The notes: generated from the sequence alone by a model not told the origin. Shown: positions 10,436-21,340, counted from the stretch's first letter. The stretch is 64,000 bases of DNA from Sorex araneus (GCF_027595985.1 NC_073313.1:86596899-86660898); one strand, 5' to 3'. Made by a program: numbers and translations.

Positions 10436-10600
10436 GGGGTTGGAGAGATAGTACAATGGGTAGGACTCTTGCCTTGCACATAGTCAACCCAGGTTCAATA
10501 CCCAGCTCCACATGCAGTCCCCGAAGCATAGCCAGGAGTGATCATTGAGCACGGAGCCAGGATTAAGTCTGAGCACAGCCAGGTGTGGCCCTCCAAGAAT
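10436..10600 (+). mobile_element. SOR-type SINE
   Basis: Full-length, moderately diverged; tail ccaggtgtggccc. Confidence 0.85.
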
Positions 10601-11195
10601 CAAAACTAAAAAATAGAAGTATTTGCTTTTCTGAAAATTCAGGGATGTTGTAAAATCAATTATATTCAACCTTCAACTTTATTTGCTCTCTTTCCATCTT
10701 ACTCACTCCCATCTTTTTCAATACATATACCTGAATAATGCATTAGAGCAGAATGAAAGGAATGTTCCACTTGAAATTGTACGAATTTTGTTCTTGATGA
10801 AATGGACTATATCCATCTGTACTCTCCAGAGTACAGAATGCTTGAGCAAATCAATAACAACCTCAAGCTTAGCAAACCGGACATTTAACCACTTGTCTGT
10901 TGATTGAATCAAATGTCCTGAAGACTATAATTTGAAATGATTCAAAAATTTTATTTAGTTATTTCAATAATTTTCAAGTGGCTTTGTGGTCATATTACTT
11001 CAATATTGAATAATTTAGAAAGAATAACCAGCTCAATTCTGCTTTGTTTTTTTAAGCTAGAAGGGAAAAACCTAAATGTTCTAACATTTTCTCCTTCCCA
11101 TTCCTCTTTCTATTGGGGAAATTGAATAAAGTATATTATACACATGGTTAGACATAAAGTGCATTTCATATGTTATCTCATTTATATCTTCCCCA
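10601..11195. other. No recognisable feature
   Basis: AT-rich sequence with no repeat or coding signal that I can identify. Confidence 0.5.
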
Positions 11196-11198
11196 AGG

Positions 11199-11300
11199 GG
11201 CTGGAGAGATAGTACAGCATGTAGGTCATTTGACTTGCATGCAGCTGACTCAGGTTCTATCCTCAGCAACCTACATGGTCCTCTGAGCACCCATAAAGCA
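11199..11300 (+). mobile_element. Truncated SOR-type SINE
   Basis: The head and first half are present, then it jumps directly to an A-rich tail. Confidence 0.8.
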
Positions 11301-11342
11301 AAAAATAAAATAAAATAATAAAATCTCCCCAAATCCTATTTT

Positions 11343-11507
11343 TTTAGCTTGGAGGCTACATCCAGTGGTGCTCAGGGCTTGCTCCTGGCTCTGTACTCAG
11401 GGTTCACTCCTGGCAGGGTTCAAATGACCATATGGGGTGCCAGAAATCAAACCTGGGTCATGCACATGCAAGGCAAGCGCCCTACCCACTGTATTATCAC
11501 TCTGGCC
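11343..11507 (-). mobile_element. SOR-type SINE
   Basis: Full-length, moderately diverged minus-strand copy. Confidence 0.85.
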
Positions 11508-11597
11508 CCTGTCAAGATTACTCGCAACCTCGTTTTAGAAATAAGAAAACTTAGGCCACTTCTCATTAGTTGATTTTTTGTGTTTTCGTGGTTTTTT

Positions 11598-11785
11598 TTT
11601 TTTTTGGTTTGGGACTTAGAGAGGGGGGAAGGGCACTCCACCTGGCAGTACTCAGGGCTTACTCCTGGCTCTGCACTTAGGAATCACGTCTGGCGGGATT
11701 CAGGGGAACCATATGTGGTGCTGGAGATTGAACCTGGGTCGGCTGCATGCAAGGCAAGCTGCACTAACTCTACAGCACCATCATT
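11598..11785 (-). mobile_element. SOR-type SINE
   Basis: Minus-strand copy with a T-run at its left (tail) end; the head near the right end is diverged. Confidence 0.8.
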
Positions 11786-11991
11786 CTGAAAGTAGAACGG
11801 TATCAGGAACATTATTCCCTTCACATTACAGAACACTATTATCCCTGCTCTGGGTACAGTCAAATCTGAGCATTTTCTTCATAATGGAATATCTGCATAT
11901 TTCAAAGCTACCTTCCAGTCCACAAATCAGCTGTCTTTATCTGGAAGCCCAAATCTTCATTATCTTCATAGCTGATTTAAATGCAGATGAT

Positions 11992-12150
11992 GGGGCTGGA
12001 GCAATAACACAGTGTGTAGGGTGCTTGCCTTGCATGCGGCCGATCTGGGTTCAATTCCCAGCATCCCATATGGTCCCCTGAGCACCGCCAGTGGTAATTC
12101 CTGAGTGCAGAGCCAGGAGTAACCCCTGTGCATCGCCAGGTGTAACTCAA
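11992..12150 (+). mobile_element. SOR-type SINE
   Basis: Full-length and well preserved. A degenerate flanking duplication (aatgcagatgatg at about 11980 and 12180) is consistent with retroposition. Confidence 0.92.
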
Positions 12151-12324
12151 AAAGCAAAAAATTAAAAAATAAATAAATAAAATGCAGATGATGACCAGAA
12201 AGGGTGAGTGTATAATCATCATTGGGTTTTTTTGCTGCTAACTTTTGTTAGGAATGGAGAATTGGAAAGGACCCTAGAGGTTATCTCTCAAATGGTACAT
12301 GAAGGTCTTCTAACATAGCTCTGG

Positions 12325-12495
12325 AACTGGAGAGATAGTGCAGGGGTTACGGCACTTGCTTAGCATGCAGCTGAACTGCTGCAACCCTGGTTTGAATCTC
12401 GGCACCATATATGATCACTCAAGCAATACCAGGATTAATCCCTGAGCAGAGACAAGAGTAGGCCCTTAAAACCGCTGGATGTGCCTTAACCGCCC
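12325..12495 (+). mobile_element. SOR-type SINE
   Basis: Full-length order with an extra 10-12 bp between head and B box. Confidence 0.82.
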
Positions 12496-12561
12496 CCCCC
12501 CAAAAAAAACCCCCACAAAATAATGAACAAAATACCACTCTTTAAAAAGTTCCATTTGTGG

Positions 12562-12710
12562 CGGTCAGAGTGATAGTACAGCTGGTAGGACACTTGCCTA
12601 GCATGTGGCCAACATGAGTTCAAACCCTGGCATCCTACGTGCATCCCCTGTGCACTGCCAGGAGTAATTCCTGAGTGCAAAGTCTGAGCATCACCAGGTG
12701 TCCTGCCCCC
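12562..12710 (+). mobile_element. SOR-type SINE
   Basis: The body is shortened by deletion of the agccaggag segment. Confidence 0.82.
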
Positions 12711-12767
12711 CAAATCAAATCAAAACAAAAGAAGTTCAATTTGTGAACCTGTCGAAATAATTCAATG

Positions 12768-12940
12768 GTGGGGCATGGGACAATACTACAGCAAGTAGGG
12801 CATTTGCCTTGCATGTGGCAGACCTGGGTTCAAGCCCCAGCTTCCCATATTGTTACCAAAGCACTAAAAGGAGTAATTCCTGATCGCAGGGCCAGGAGTA
12901 AGCCCTGAACATCACCAAGTGTGTCCCATTCCCCCTCAAA
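12768..12940 (+). mobile_element. SOR-type SINE
   Basis: Full-length. Third of four SINEs in direct orientation. Confidence 0.85.
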
Positions 12941-12944
12941 AATA

Positions 12945-13090
12945 AAAGCTCAACTGAGCACATGCTTTACATGCAGGAGGCCCAGATTCAATCCCTGGCA
13001 CTGCAATGCCCCAAAAGCACTGCCAGTATTGACTGACAGGCACGGACATGGAAATTATTCCTGAGTTCCACTGGGTGTAACTCAAAAAAA
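12945..13090 (+). mobile_element. SOR-type SINE, 5'-truncated
   Basis: Begins inside the tRNA head; the B box (cagattcaatccctgg) and the tail ccactgggtgtaac are clear. Confidence 0.7.
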
Positions 13091-13511
13091 CAAAAAATGG
13101 AAAAATAAAATTAAAATCCAAGAGCATTCCCTATTCCTAGACTTTCTGTTGGCCTGGCGCCATCCCATCTTGGTCCCTCAGGCTATTTGATCCTCTGGAG
13201 CCTCCTGAGTCCCACCCGCCAGGTTGCACTCGCATCTCGCATCCAGACCTATTGCATCTCCAGCTTTTCTCTGAATCCAGCAAAGACAGAGCCCTGACCC
13301 TGGAGCTCGAGAGCATTTTCTCCATGCAGGCTCGAGAGAAGTAGAGCAGAACAAGAAAAGTCAGCATTGTGAGTATAGCTTGGCAGTGTCCTGTGTTCTG
13401 CCCTGATCTAACCCTGGCAGTAGCACAACCTTCTGCAATCTGCATTGACTATTCTGGGCCTCAGAGAAAGTTACTGTGAAGATGAAGCACGTTAGTGCGT
13501 GAAAAGAACAG
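13091..13511. other. Unassigned sequence with a MIR fragment
   Basis: A small MIR-like piece is visible at about 13445-13505 (ctgggcctcag, gtgaagatgaagcacgttag). The rest is not recognised. Confidence 0.45.
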
Positions 13512-13862
13512 AGGGGCCAGAGACATAGTGTAGGGGTTAAAATACTTGCCTTGCACACGGCCAACCCTGGCTTGGTTATCTTCACCTCATCAATTTTTTT
13601 TCTTTTTGGGTCACACCTGGCAATGCACAGGGGTTACTCCTGGCTCATGCACTCAGTAATTACTCCTGGCGGTGCTCAGGGGACCGTATGGGATGCTGGG
13701 AATCAAACCCGGGTCGGACGCATGCAAGGCAAACACCCTACCCGCTGTGCTATCACTCCAGCCCCCTGCCCCAGAACCTCATCTAAACCCCTGAACACCA
13801 CCAGGAGGAACCCCTGAGCACAGAGCCAGGAGCAAACCCTGAGCATCACCAGTGTGGACCCC
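13512..13862 (+). mobile_element. SOR-type SINE split by a younger one
   Basis: Head at 13512-13591 and tail half at 13776-13862. The break carries acctcatc on both sides (13584-13591 and 13776-13783). Confidence 0.8.
13592..13775 (-). mobile_element. SOR-type SINE nested in a SINE
   Basis: Nearly consensus minus-strand copy with a T-rich left end. It carries an inserted ATG-like base in ggctcatgcactc, a variant also seen near 26.3 and 32.1 kb. Confidence 0.93.
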
Positions 13863-13879
13863 TGAAAAGAGCTTAGTCC

Positions 13880-14020
13880 AGGGGCTTAGTCCAGCGTTGC
13901 TCACTGCCAACTCCAGTTCAAATCCTTGCACCACAAATAGTTCTCCGAACACCATCAGGAGTGACCCCTGCACACAGTCAAGGGTAAGCTGTGAGCACAG
14001 CTGTGCTGCCCCTACCAACC
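13880..14020 (+). mobile_element. SOR-type SINE, old
   Basis: Diverged copy; landmarks are caggagtgacccctg and gagcacagc. Confidence 0.6.
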
Positions 14021-14327
14021 CACCCACACAAGCATCCTACAGAATACTTAGCAGTGCATAGTCAAGAATAGATACTGACTGCCATTAATAGTTGTCATCG
14101 TTTCAGAGAGAGAAAGGCTGAGGAGCAGGCAAAGTCTGGTATCATCCTTCCCATCAAATTAGCTCCCTAGAAAGATAGACAGGATCTTAATTCTTGGGGC
14201 ACCTCGCCTGATCTGAAACATCAGGCTTCTATTTGGGTTTGGTGGTTAAGAGCCAGGTTTCTTGCTGTTTTTTTCCTTATTCCTTCCTTCTTGAGCTTTG
14301 TTGCTTTCTTGCTTGCCTGCTTTTTTT

Positions 14328-14513
14328 TTTTTTTTTTTTTTTTTTGCTTTTTGGGTCACACCCGGCGATGCACAGGGGTTGCTCCTGGCTCTGCACTCAG
14401 GAATTACCCCTGGCGGTGCTCAGGGGACCATATGGGATGCTGGGAATCGAACCCGGGGAGTCGGCCGCGTGCAAGGCAAATGCCCTACCCGCTGTGCTAT
14501 TGCTCCAGCCCCT
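14328..14513 (-). mobile_element. SOR-type SINE
   Basis: Near-consensus copy with a long T-run (A tail) at its left end. Its word ccttgcctgctttttt is repeated on both sides, marking the target duplication. Confidence 0.95.
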
Positions 14514-14524
14514 TGCCTGCTTTT

Positions 14525-14606
14525 TTCTTCCTTCCTTCCTTCCTTCCTTCCTTCCTTCCTTCCTTCCTTCCTTCCTTCCTTCCTTCCTTCCTTCCTTCCT
14601 TCCTTC

Positions 14607-14640
<34 letters not shown>

Positions 14641-14660
14641 ATCTTCTTTCTCTTCTCTCT
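14525..14660. repeat. TTCC then TTTC microsatellite
   Basis: About 20 TTCC units followed by about 9 TTTC units and a CT-rich edge. It produces long Leu-Pro-Ser frames that are not genes. Confidence 0.97.
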
Positions 14661-14667
14661 TTCTCCT

Positions 14668-14839
14668 TTTTTTTGCTTTTTGGGTTACACCTGGCAATGC
14701 ACAGAGGTTACTCCTGGCTCTGCACTCAGGAATCACCCCTGGTGGTGCTCAGAGGACCGTATGGGATGCTGGGAATCGAACCCGGGTCAGCCACGTGCAA
14801 GGCAAACGCTCTACCCGCTGTACTATTGCTCCAGCCCCA
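14668..14839 (-). mobile_element. SOR-type SINE
   Basis: Near-consensus minus-strand copy directly beside the TTTC tract. Confidence 0.94.
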
Positions 14840-14869
14840 TTCTCTTTCTTTCTTCTCCTCCTTTTTCTT

Positions 14870-15040
14870 TTTAATTTGTATTGGAGTCACACCCAGCAGT
14901 GCTCAGGAGATATTCCTGTGCTCTTGAGTAACCTTTTTGATGCTCAGGGGATGATATGTGGTGCCAGGGATTCAGCCAGGGTCATGGCCATTACAGCCGC
15001 ATGCAAGGCAATGCCTTACTTCCTGTTTCAGCGCACTATC
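14870..15040 (-). mobile_element. SOR-type SINE, old
   Basis: Diverged minus-strand copy with landmarks cacacccagcagtgctcagg and gccgcatgcaaggc. Confidence 0.7.
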
Positions 15041-15084
15041 CTAATTTTTTGTTTTTTTTTTTAAGAAAACTATTACATTCTCTG

Positions 15085-15250
15085 CTCCATCATTGTTGTT
15101 GATGTTGCTGCAATGATAGGAAGCCACACACACACACACAGAGACACACACATCCCTCATTGAGGTGCTGACACATTTTTCATTGTGGCACTTGCCAAAG
15201 TCACAATCCTTTAGTTGTGGGCTTGCATACAGTATAGCCAGGGGTCACGC
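15085..15250. repeat. Member of an older unnamed repeat family
   Basis: Carries gttgctgcaatgatagg, a CA-rich stretch, gaggtgctgacacatttt and agttgtgggcttgcata, resembling 27075-27340. Confidence 0.4.
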
Positions 15251-15257
15251 TCTTTTT

Positions 15258-15360
15258 TGGGGGTTAGAGTGTTGGGATACACCCAGCAATGCTCACCTGG
15301 CTCTGTACTCAGATATTAATCCTGGCAGTGTTCTGAGGACCATATGGCAGGCTGGGATCC
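15258..15360 (-). mobile_element. Partial SOR-type SINE
   Basis: Tail-side two thirds only; the tRNA head is missing. Confidence 0.65.
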
Positions 15361-15394
15361 TAGTCAGCCTCAAGAAGGTGGACTCATTTTGAGG

Positions 15395-15545
15395 GGGTGG
15401 GGGTGGGGTACACTCAGTACTGTCCAGAGCTTACTCCTGGCTCTGGATTCAGGAATCTCTCCTGGGTGGCTCATGGGACCATATGGGAGGCCAGGGGTCT
15501 AAGCCAGTTCAGCCACGTGCAAAGTAAGCGCTCTAGCCCCAAGAA
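15395..15545 (-). mobile_element. SOR-type SINE
   Basis: Minus-strand copy, moderately diverged, head shortened. Confidence 0.75.
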
Positions 15546-15559
15546 GTAGTACTCTTTGG

Positions 15560-15658
15560 TTGTAGTGTTCAAGCACACTCTGGTGGTGCTCACCAGGGAT
15601 CACAATTCCTGCCTGCAGTGCTTGGACATCCTTTAGTTGTGGTGCCAGGAATCACAAA
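15560..15658 (-). mobile_element. Degraded SINE fragment
   Basis: Only the body words gtggtgctca and ggtgccaggaatcac remain. Confidence 0.5.
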
Positions 15659-15693
15659 GAGCAGGTGACAGGCTTCAATAGCAGAGATGCTAA

Positions 15694-15695
<2 letters not shown>

Positions 15696-15759
<64 letters not shown>
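15696..15759. repeat. CT microsatellite
   Basis: About 31 uninterrupted CT units. Confidence 0.97.
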
Positions 15760-15760
<1 letters not shown>

Positions 15761-15771
15761 GTCTCTTTCTC

Positions 15772-15938
15772 CTTACTTTTGGGCCACACTCAACTACGCT
15801 CAGGTTTTACTCCTGGCCCTGCACTCAGGGATCACTACTGGTGGGGCTCAGGGAACGATATGAGCTGCCAGGGATCAAACCCAGGTCAGTTGCATGCAAG
15901 GCAAATGCCCTAGCACGTACTATCTGTCAACCCCAAAA
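15772..15938 (-). mobile_element. SOR-type SINE
   Basis: Full-length minus-strand copy with the tail end beside the CT tract. Confidence 0.85.
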
Positions 15939-15939
15939 C

Positions 15940-16139
15940 CAGTGTTTTCCAGCCTCTTTTTCACTGTGGCTCTCTTCCTACCTGTAACACCCATCCTGTA
16001 TGTCCCTGTTCTACCAGTTGCCCCCACACACCCAGTCTCGTGCCATGGCCCTTCACTTAACGGACTTTCATCTATGACCTCTAGTGAACTATCCTGGGGA
16101 ACCTCAGGGGGGCATATGGCCCCCTGTTGAGAAATGCTG
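15940..16139. mobile_element. hAT-like DNA transposon fossil
   Basis: Begins cagtgttttccagcctcttt and ends with the inverted form gttgagaaatgctg, the arrangement of short terminal inverted repeats in ancient mammalian hAT elements. I cannot name the subfamily, and target duplications are not clear. Confidence 0.5.
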
Positions 16140-16500
16140 TTTAAAGCCACTGAGTTGTTGCTCCATGCCCCAGGCCAGGCCTTTTGACCATGCTTTATCT
16201 GTGTTTCCTGCAGTGCTCTGAATTCCTGGGGAAGGAATTAAGTACCAATCACAGTCAGCTCAGGTCATAAGATCTCTTTCTCAGCTTGTTGCAACTGAGC
16301 CACGAATTAGGGGATTGTCCCTGGGTCTCTAGTAGTCTCTCAAGACCACCAGGGCAACTTACCTGCTCAGCTTCAACATCTATAGACAGGCAGGACACTC
16401 CTCTCTGAGGCAGGTAAGGAACTTCTCAATGTCTCACCTACCTCCGTGTTCCCAAGTCAGTAATCCTTTGCCTCCCACCCACCCCCCTCTATCTCTTGTT
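16140..16500. other. No recognisable feature
   Basis: Single-copy-looking sequence before a pyrimidine-rich tract. Confidence 0.45.
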
Positions 16501-16504
16501 TTAT

Positions 16505-16650
16505 CCCTTCCTCCCTCCCTCTTTCCCTCCTTCCCTCCCTCCCTCCCTCCTTCCTTCCTTCCTTCCTTCCTTCCTTCCTTCCTTCCTTCCTTCCTTCCTT
16601 CCTTCCTTCCTTCCTTCCTTCCTTCCTTCCTTCCTTCCTTACTTTCCTTT
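16505..16650. repeat. CTTCC/TTCC microsatellite
   Basis: CCCT-rich start turning into about 23 TTCC units. Leu-Pro-Ser open frames here are artefacts. Confidence 0.97.
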
Positions 16651-16654
16651 CCTT

Positions 16655-16850
16655 TTTCTGGCAGAGGGATCTCCCAAGCAGTGTTCAGGGGATCTGGGGA
16701 TCACTCCCAATGGTTCTCAGTGAGTTGCAATAGAGCAGAGGTGCTGTGGGAGTGGGCTCCAAGGCCCTGCCCGGCAATGTTCGCGAGCCCATGTGGTCCC
16801 AGAGATCAAAGCCACATGGCAAGTGCCCCAAGCCCTGTACTCTCTTCGGT
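16655..16850 (-). mobile_element. SOR-type SINE, very degraded
   Basis: Minus-strand order of words is kept (agtgttcagggg, tgtggtcccagagatcaaa, caagtgcccc) with an internal insertion. Confidence 0.5.
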
Positions 16851-16904
16851 TCAGGTTAGAATTTCTTTTGGTTTTATGTGGGGTTATTTTGTTGACGTTA
16901 TTTT

Positions 16905-17045
16905 TAGTTTTGGAAGTCTATATCCTATGGTGCTCAGGGGCTATTCCCGGCACTGTACTCAGGAATGAACCCTGGTGGTGCTTGGGAGAACCATATACAG
17001 TACTAGCGAAGAAATTCGGTGCCCATACTTTCTTTCTGGCCCTAA
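16905..17045 (-). mobile_element. SOR-type SINE, old
   Basis: Minus-strand copy lacking part of the head. Confidence 0.7.
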
Positions 17046-17047
17046 GT

Positions 17048-17203
17048 TTCTTTTTTTTTCAGTTTTTGGGCCACACCCATCAGTACTCAGGGCTCACTCC
17101 TGGCTCTATATGCTCAGGAATGACTGCCGGCTATGCTCAGGGAATTGTATGTGGGGTTTTACCCAGGTTTTACCCACTTTACCCACATTATCTTTCTGGC
17201 CCC
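17048..17203 (-). mobile_element. SOR-type SINE
   Basis: Minus-strand copy with a T-run at its tail end; the B-box region is replaced by repeats of ttttaccca. Confidence 0.75.
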
Positions 17204-17212
17204 TGTTCGGGT

Positions 17213-17355
17213 TTTCTTAACTGGAGAGCTAGTTCATGGGTAAAGGCACTTACCTTGCACCTTACTGACACTGGTTCGAATCCCCAGCACAGCATATAGC
17301 CCACCAAGCACTGCCAAGTCAACCGAGCACAGAGCCAGAGCCAAGAATAACTCCT
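17213..17355 (+). mobile_element. SOR-type SINE
   Basis: Plus-strand copy with a perfect B box (ggttcgaatcc); the tail is lost. Confidence 0.78.
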
Positions 17356-17357
17356 GA

Positions 17358-17512
17358 GGGGCCAGAACGATCATAGAGCAGGTAGGGCACTTGCCACGCA
17401 CCTGGCTGACTCTGGTTCAACCCCCAACACTCACTATGGTTCTCCACGCCAGGCAGAAGTGATTTCTGAGTGCAGAGGCAGGAGTGAGCCCTGAGCATCA
17501 TCAGGTGCTGGG
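17358..17512 (+). mobile_element. SOR-type SINE
   Basis: Plus-strand copy abutting the previous one. It is followed at 17517-17592 by a minus-strand head fragment, so three pieces are packed within 380 bp. Confidence 0.8.
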
Positions 17513-17654
17513 AGGGGGGGCATATGGGATGCTGGGAATCAAACCCGAGTGCAAGGCAAACACCCATCCCATTGTACTATCACTCTGGCTCCGTTTATAA
17601 TATTTTTATTTGTTAATTATGCCTCAAAAAAGCTGTTAAAGTAAAGAGGGGTCG

Positions 17655-17842
17655 GGGCTGGAGCAATAGCACAGCGGGTAGGGCGTTTGCCTTGCACGCG
17701 GCCGACCTGGGTTCGATTCCCGGCATCCCTTTCGATTCCCAGTTCAATTCCCAGTCCCCCAAGCACCGCCAGGAGTAATTCCTGTGTGCATTAGCCAGGA
17801 GTAACCCCTGTGCATCGCTGCGTGTGACCCAAAAAGCAAAAA
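17655..17842 (+). mobile_element. SOR-type SINE with internal B-box duplication
   Basis: After the normal B box and ggcatccc, the segment cgattcccagttcaattcccag is inserted, which gives three successive B-box-like cores. The rest is near consensus. Confidence 0.9.
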
Positions 17843-17859
17843 GAAAAAAAAAGTAAAGA

Positions 17860-18005
17860 TGGGCCAGAGAGCTAGCACAAAGGTAAAGAAGGCACTTGCC
17901 TAGCATGCACCGAGACCACAATCTTGGCTCAAAACTCGGCACAGCATTAGTCTCTTGAGTACTACCAGGCGTGGTTCCTAAGCACAGAGCCAGGTATGCT
18001 CACCC
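17860..18005 (+). mobile_element. SOR-type SINE, diverged
   Basis: Plus-strand copy; body shortened and tail missing. Confidence 0.7.
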
Positions 18006-18009
18006 CTCT

Positions 18010-18905
18010 GAAAAGGTAAGCTTTTATTTCTGGGTGTCTAGGTGCCCAGGATGGAGCCAGGTATATTGGGATTCCATCCGAGGAAACGGGAAACCTGCTA
18101 GTCAAACACTTTGCAGTCTTTTATATTACCAGCAGGGGGCGAGCGACAGACATTCTACCTCTATTTGACAGTTTCCTGTCTTGCATCCAGAAGGGTCCTC
18201 ACAATATAGAGGTACTTATACTCTGAATTAGTCCTTAATTGCCTCTTATGGTTAAAAGGCTACTCTTTTGAGACAATCAGCCCAAGGTTAGTCTAGTTGG
18301 ACTAACTAGAACATTTTTATTTATCCAATCCTTTATTCAAGAAAGGAGCCTGAAATGATCTGCCTCTCTAGGCTGGGTTCCATGGTTACCCAGTTTCTGA
18401 CACTTGAAGCTGACTCAGAAAAGATAGTTTCTGACTTTTTAGCTTATTGGGAAGCTGAGGAAAAATCACACATACTTACACATAGAAAGCATGCAAGCAC
18501 TCATGCACACATACATGTGCACACACAATCTGTAGTCAGATTCACAATGGCCTTTCTTTGGCATAATGCAGGTTTTGGCTTCAGCTTTGATTGCTGGGGT
18601 ATTCTCTTCAGGGAGCGCATTTCAAATAGACATTGTGCCAAAAAGCACAGAAAGCCGATCTCTTTCCTCGTACCTTTGTTTTAGAGATCTTGATTGAGTT
18701 TTGTAAAGGACCACTTGGGCTACTTGGGTTCTCTCTCTCTCCCCACACTTTAAATACTGCTTCCCCTGCCCCATCCCTTTCCTTTGTTGTTGTTGCAAAG
18801 ACCAGAGAGGCATAATATATACTCTTGGTTGTGATACTTGAATACTTGAGTATTGTGCTCATCAAGCTGCAGTTTGCACAAAACCTACCCTTGAAAACTT
18901 CCTCT
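18010..18905. other. Unassigned sequence with one older-repeat fragment
   Basis: No exon seen. The stretch 18805-18880 (gttgtgatacttgaat, cagtttgcacaaaac) resembles the unnamed family at 27075-27340. A CA-rich patch lies near 18470-18530. Confidence 0.4.
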
Positions 18906-18907
18906 TG

Positions 18908-19060
18908 CGGGCCCGAGGGATAGTCCAGCTGGTACAGTGTTTGCCTTGCACGCAGCTGACCCAGATTCAATCCCTAGCTTCCCATATGTGCCCCCCCACA
19001 CTCCCCGTGCACTGCCAGGAGTAATTCCTGGACATTGCTGGGTGTGGCCCCAAAAGCAAA
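18908..19060 (+). mobile_element. SOR-type SINE
   Basis: Plus-strand copy with an internal deletion in the body; A-rich tail. Confidence 0.85.
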
Positions 19061-19342
19061 AAAAAAGCTATTATATATTAAAAATCCACCAGAACAAGAA
19101 AGAGTCAATGAAAACCTAATTTCCCACTCTCAACCTCAACAGACGCAAGAACCCAAGGCCAATGAATTCACTTGCTTGCTCATTACTGCTCTCTTCCTCT
19201 CATACTTTCTCTCCTCTCTCATTTTTGTTCTCCCTCTTGATCGCTCTCCTTCCTCCCACAATGCCCTTTACCATGATCTTTCTTTATCTGGGTGACCCCA
19301 GGTGTGCTATGTAATTTCTAGGTCTTGTGAATAATTTGTTTT

Positions 19343-19482
19343 GTTTTGTTTGGCGGCCATACCCGACTATCCTCAGGGCTTACTCCTGATTTTGTTCCCA
19401 GAAATCACTGCTAGCTTGGGGAACCATATGGGGGTGCTAGGGATCAAACCCAGATCAGCTGCAACCGAGACAAGCACCTTAG
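19343..19482 (-). mobile_element. SOR-type SINE, old
   Basis: Minus-strand copy; head degraded. Confidence 0.72.
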
Positions 19483-20119
19483 CCGATTCCTCATGCGTGA
19501 GGCTCGTGCGAACGTGTGGAGAGGGGCCTTGAGCATGGCTGTGGCTAGGTTGCCACATGTGCATAGTGGCAACTATATGGGATAATGCAGCTTGTGAGAA
19601 TGAAGTGACATCAAATGAGAAATCATCCTGGTTTGGAAGACGGAGAGATCAGTAATACGCCAGTAAATACTAGGGCGGTGAGGAGCAGGAGGAAGGAAAG
19701 AAGGAGCAGAGGCTCCTTAGTCAGCCTCAGTAACTGTTTTGTTTTAGTTTTTCATTTTGGGACCACCCCCAGCTGTGCTCAGGGGAATGAGACCCATCAT
19801 TTTACTGGTTTTGGGATATAAATACGCCACGGGAAGTATGCAAGGCTCTCCCATGTGGGCAGGAAACTCTTGGTAGCTTGCCAGGTTCTCCCAGAGGGAG
19901 AATTAGGCTATAAGAGGTTGTGCGGCTGCTTTGCTGCTTTGCAGCTGCGTGGTTCAGGGAGCTTGGTTTTATTGTCTCTGGATGTTGGTTGTTGGTGGGA
20001 TTACACGGCGCCGGGGGCAGTCCCTGGGTGTGACCGCCTAGCTACTGGAAAATGGGAAATCTGGGCGGAAGAGGCAGTCCCTATCTGAGCAGACTTGGAG
20101 GTCTCAGCCCCGAGTCCCA
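19483..20119. other. Mixed degraded repeats
   Basis: A SINE scrap lies at about 19745-19790. At about 19830-19910 there is a minus-strand piece with the long-form words ggtagcttgccagg and tctcccagaggga. The remainder is not recognised. Confidence 0.4.
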
Positions 20120-20242
20120 CACACCTGCACTCAGGAATTACTCCTGGAAGTGCCCAGGGGACCACATGGGATGCTGGGAATCAAACCTGGGTCGGCCGCG
20201 TGCAAGGGAAATGCCCTACCTGCTGTGCTATTGCTCCAGCCC
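20120..20242 (-). mobile_element. SOR-type SINE, tail-truncated
   Basis: Minus-strand copy; the head half is nearly consensus (gggtcggccgcgtgcaag). Confidence 0.9.
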
Positions 20243-20284
20243 TCAGGAAATTACTTCAAAGGATCTTTAAACTGAGGGACTGAA

Positions 20285-20365
20285 TCGTCCTCTGGTTATG
20301 TTTCTTCTCTAGCAGGAAGCAAGAATATGGGAGCATGATGCCCAACAAAAGAGACTGGGGGGGGC

Positions 20366-20424
<59 letters not shown>

Positions 20425-20640
20425 GAGAGAGAGAAAGGGAGAGAGGAAAGTAAAAGTGTCTGCCATAGAGACGGGCTGGGGAGCTGGGAGGAGGAGGGTG
20501 GCAGGAGGGAAACTGGGGACACTGGTGGTAAGAAATGTACACTGGTGGAAGGATGGGTGTTGGAACATGGTATGACTGAAACCCGACCATGAACAGCTTT
20601 GTAACTCTGTATCTCATGGTGATTCAATTTAAAAAATATA
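20285..20640 (+). mobile_element. L1-type 3' end
   Basis: Plus-strand L1 3' UTR tail with a G-rich purine tract, actggtggaaggatgggtgttgg, gaacagctttgtaactctg and the terminal ggtgattcaattt before an A/T tail. A GA microsatellite occupies 20370-20440. Confidence 0.8.
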
Positions 20641-20671
20641 TATGGGAGCATGAAAGATATTTATTGGTGAA

Positions 20672-20833
20672 GTCAGAGAAAGAGTACAATGGGAAAGGCA
20701 CTTACCTTGCACGCAGCTAACCCAAGTTTGAGGCTCAGCACCAAACAGGATTCCCTGTGCCCGACCAGTAGTGATCTCTGAGCACAGAGCAAGGAGAACA
20801 CCCTGAGCAAAGTCATGTATGACCCCACAAAAC
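20672..20833 (+). mobile_element. SOR-type SINE, diverged
   Basis: Plus-strand copy immediately after the L1 tail. Confidence 0.78.
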
Positions 20834-20947
20834 AAACAACCCCCAAGATATTTATTAGCTTTGATCCCTCCTCTCTCCAAGAAGAGGCAGGAGGAGAAAT
20901 CGCTTGTTGTGGAAAACTACTTGGTGGCAAACAGAAGCAGGATGTAG

Positions 20948-21340
20948 GACTGGAGCGATGATAGTGCAATGGGTAGGATGCTTGCCTTGCACAAGTCCAA
21001 GTTGGGATTGATCCCCAGCATCCCGTATGGTCTGCTGAGTGCTCCATGAGTGATTTCTGGGGGGCTGGAGTGATAGCACAGTGGGTAGGGCATTTGCCTT
21101 GCACGCAACCGACCCGGATTCGATTCCCAGCATCCCATACGGTTCCCTGAGCACCGCCAGGAGTAATTCCTGGGTGCAGAGCCAGGAGTAACCCCTGAGC
21201 ATTGCTGGGTGTGACCTCCAAAAAAACAGTGATTCCTGGGGGAGGAAAAAATAGCAAAATAAAAACATGAAAAAGAGCAGTTCATGAGTGTGAAACCAGG
21301 AGTAGCCCCTAAGCTCCACGGGGTGTGACCCCCAAACAAA
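20948..21340 (+). mobile_element. SOR-type SINE split by a second SINE
   Basis: First half 20948-21060, second half from 21228. The junction words agtgatttctgg (21049-21060) and agtgattcctgg (21228-21239) are the target duplication. Confidence 0.85.
21062..21227 (+). mobile_element. SOR-type SINE nested in a SINE
   Basis: Near-consensus plus-strand copy with an A-rich tail. Confidence 0.94.

Noticed and set aside
14233-15064. Open frames of 209-257 codons with Leu-Pro-Ser repeats
   Set aside because: They read through minus-strand SINEs and the TTCC/TTTC microsatellite in several frames. The same artefact occurs at 16429-16968 and 24933-25292.
20256-20651. Serine/leucine-repeat open frames
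   Set aside because: Antisense reading of a GA microsatellite within an L1 3' end.
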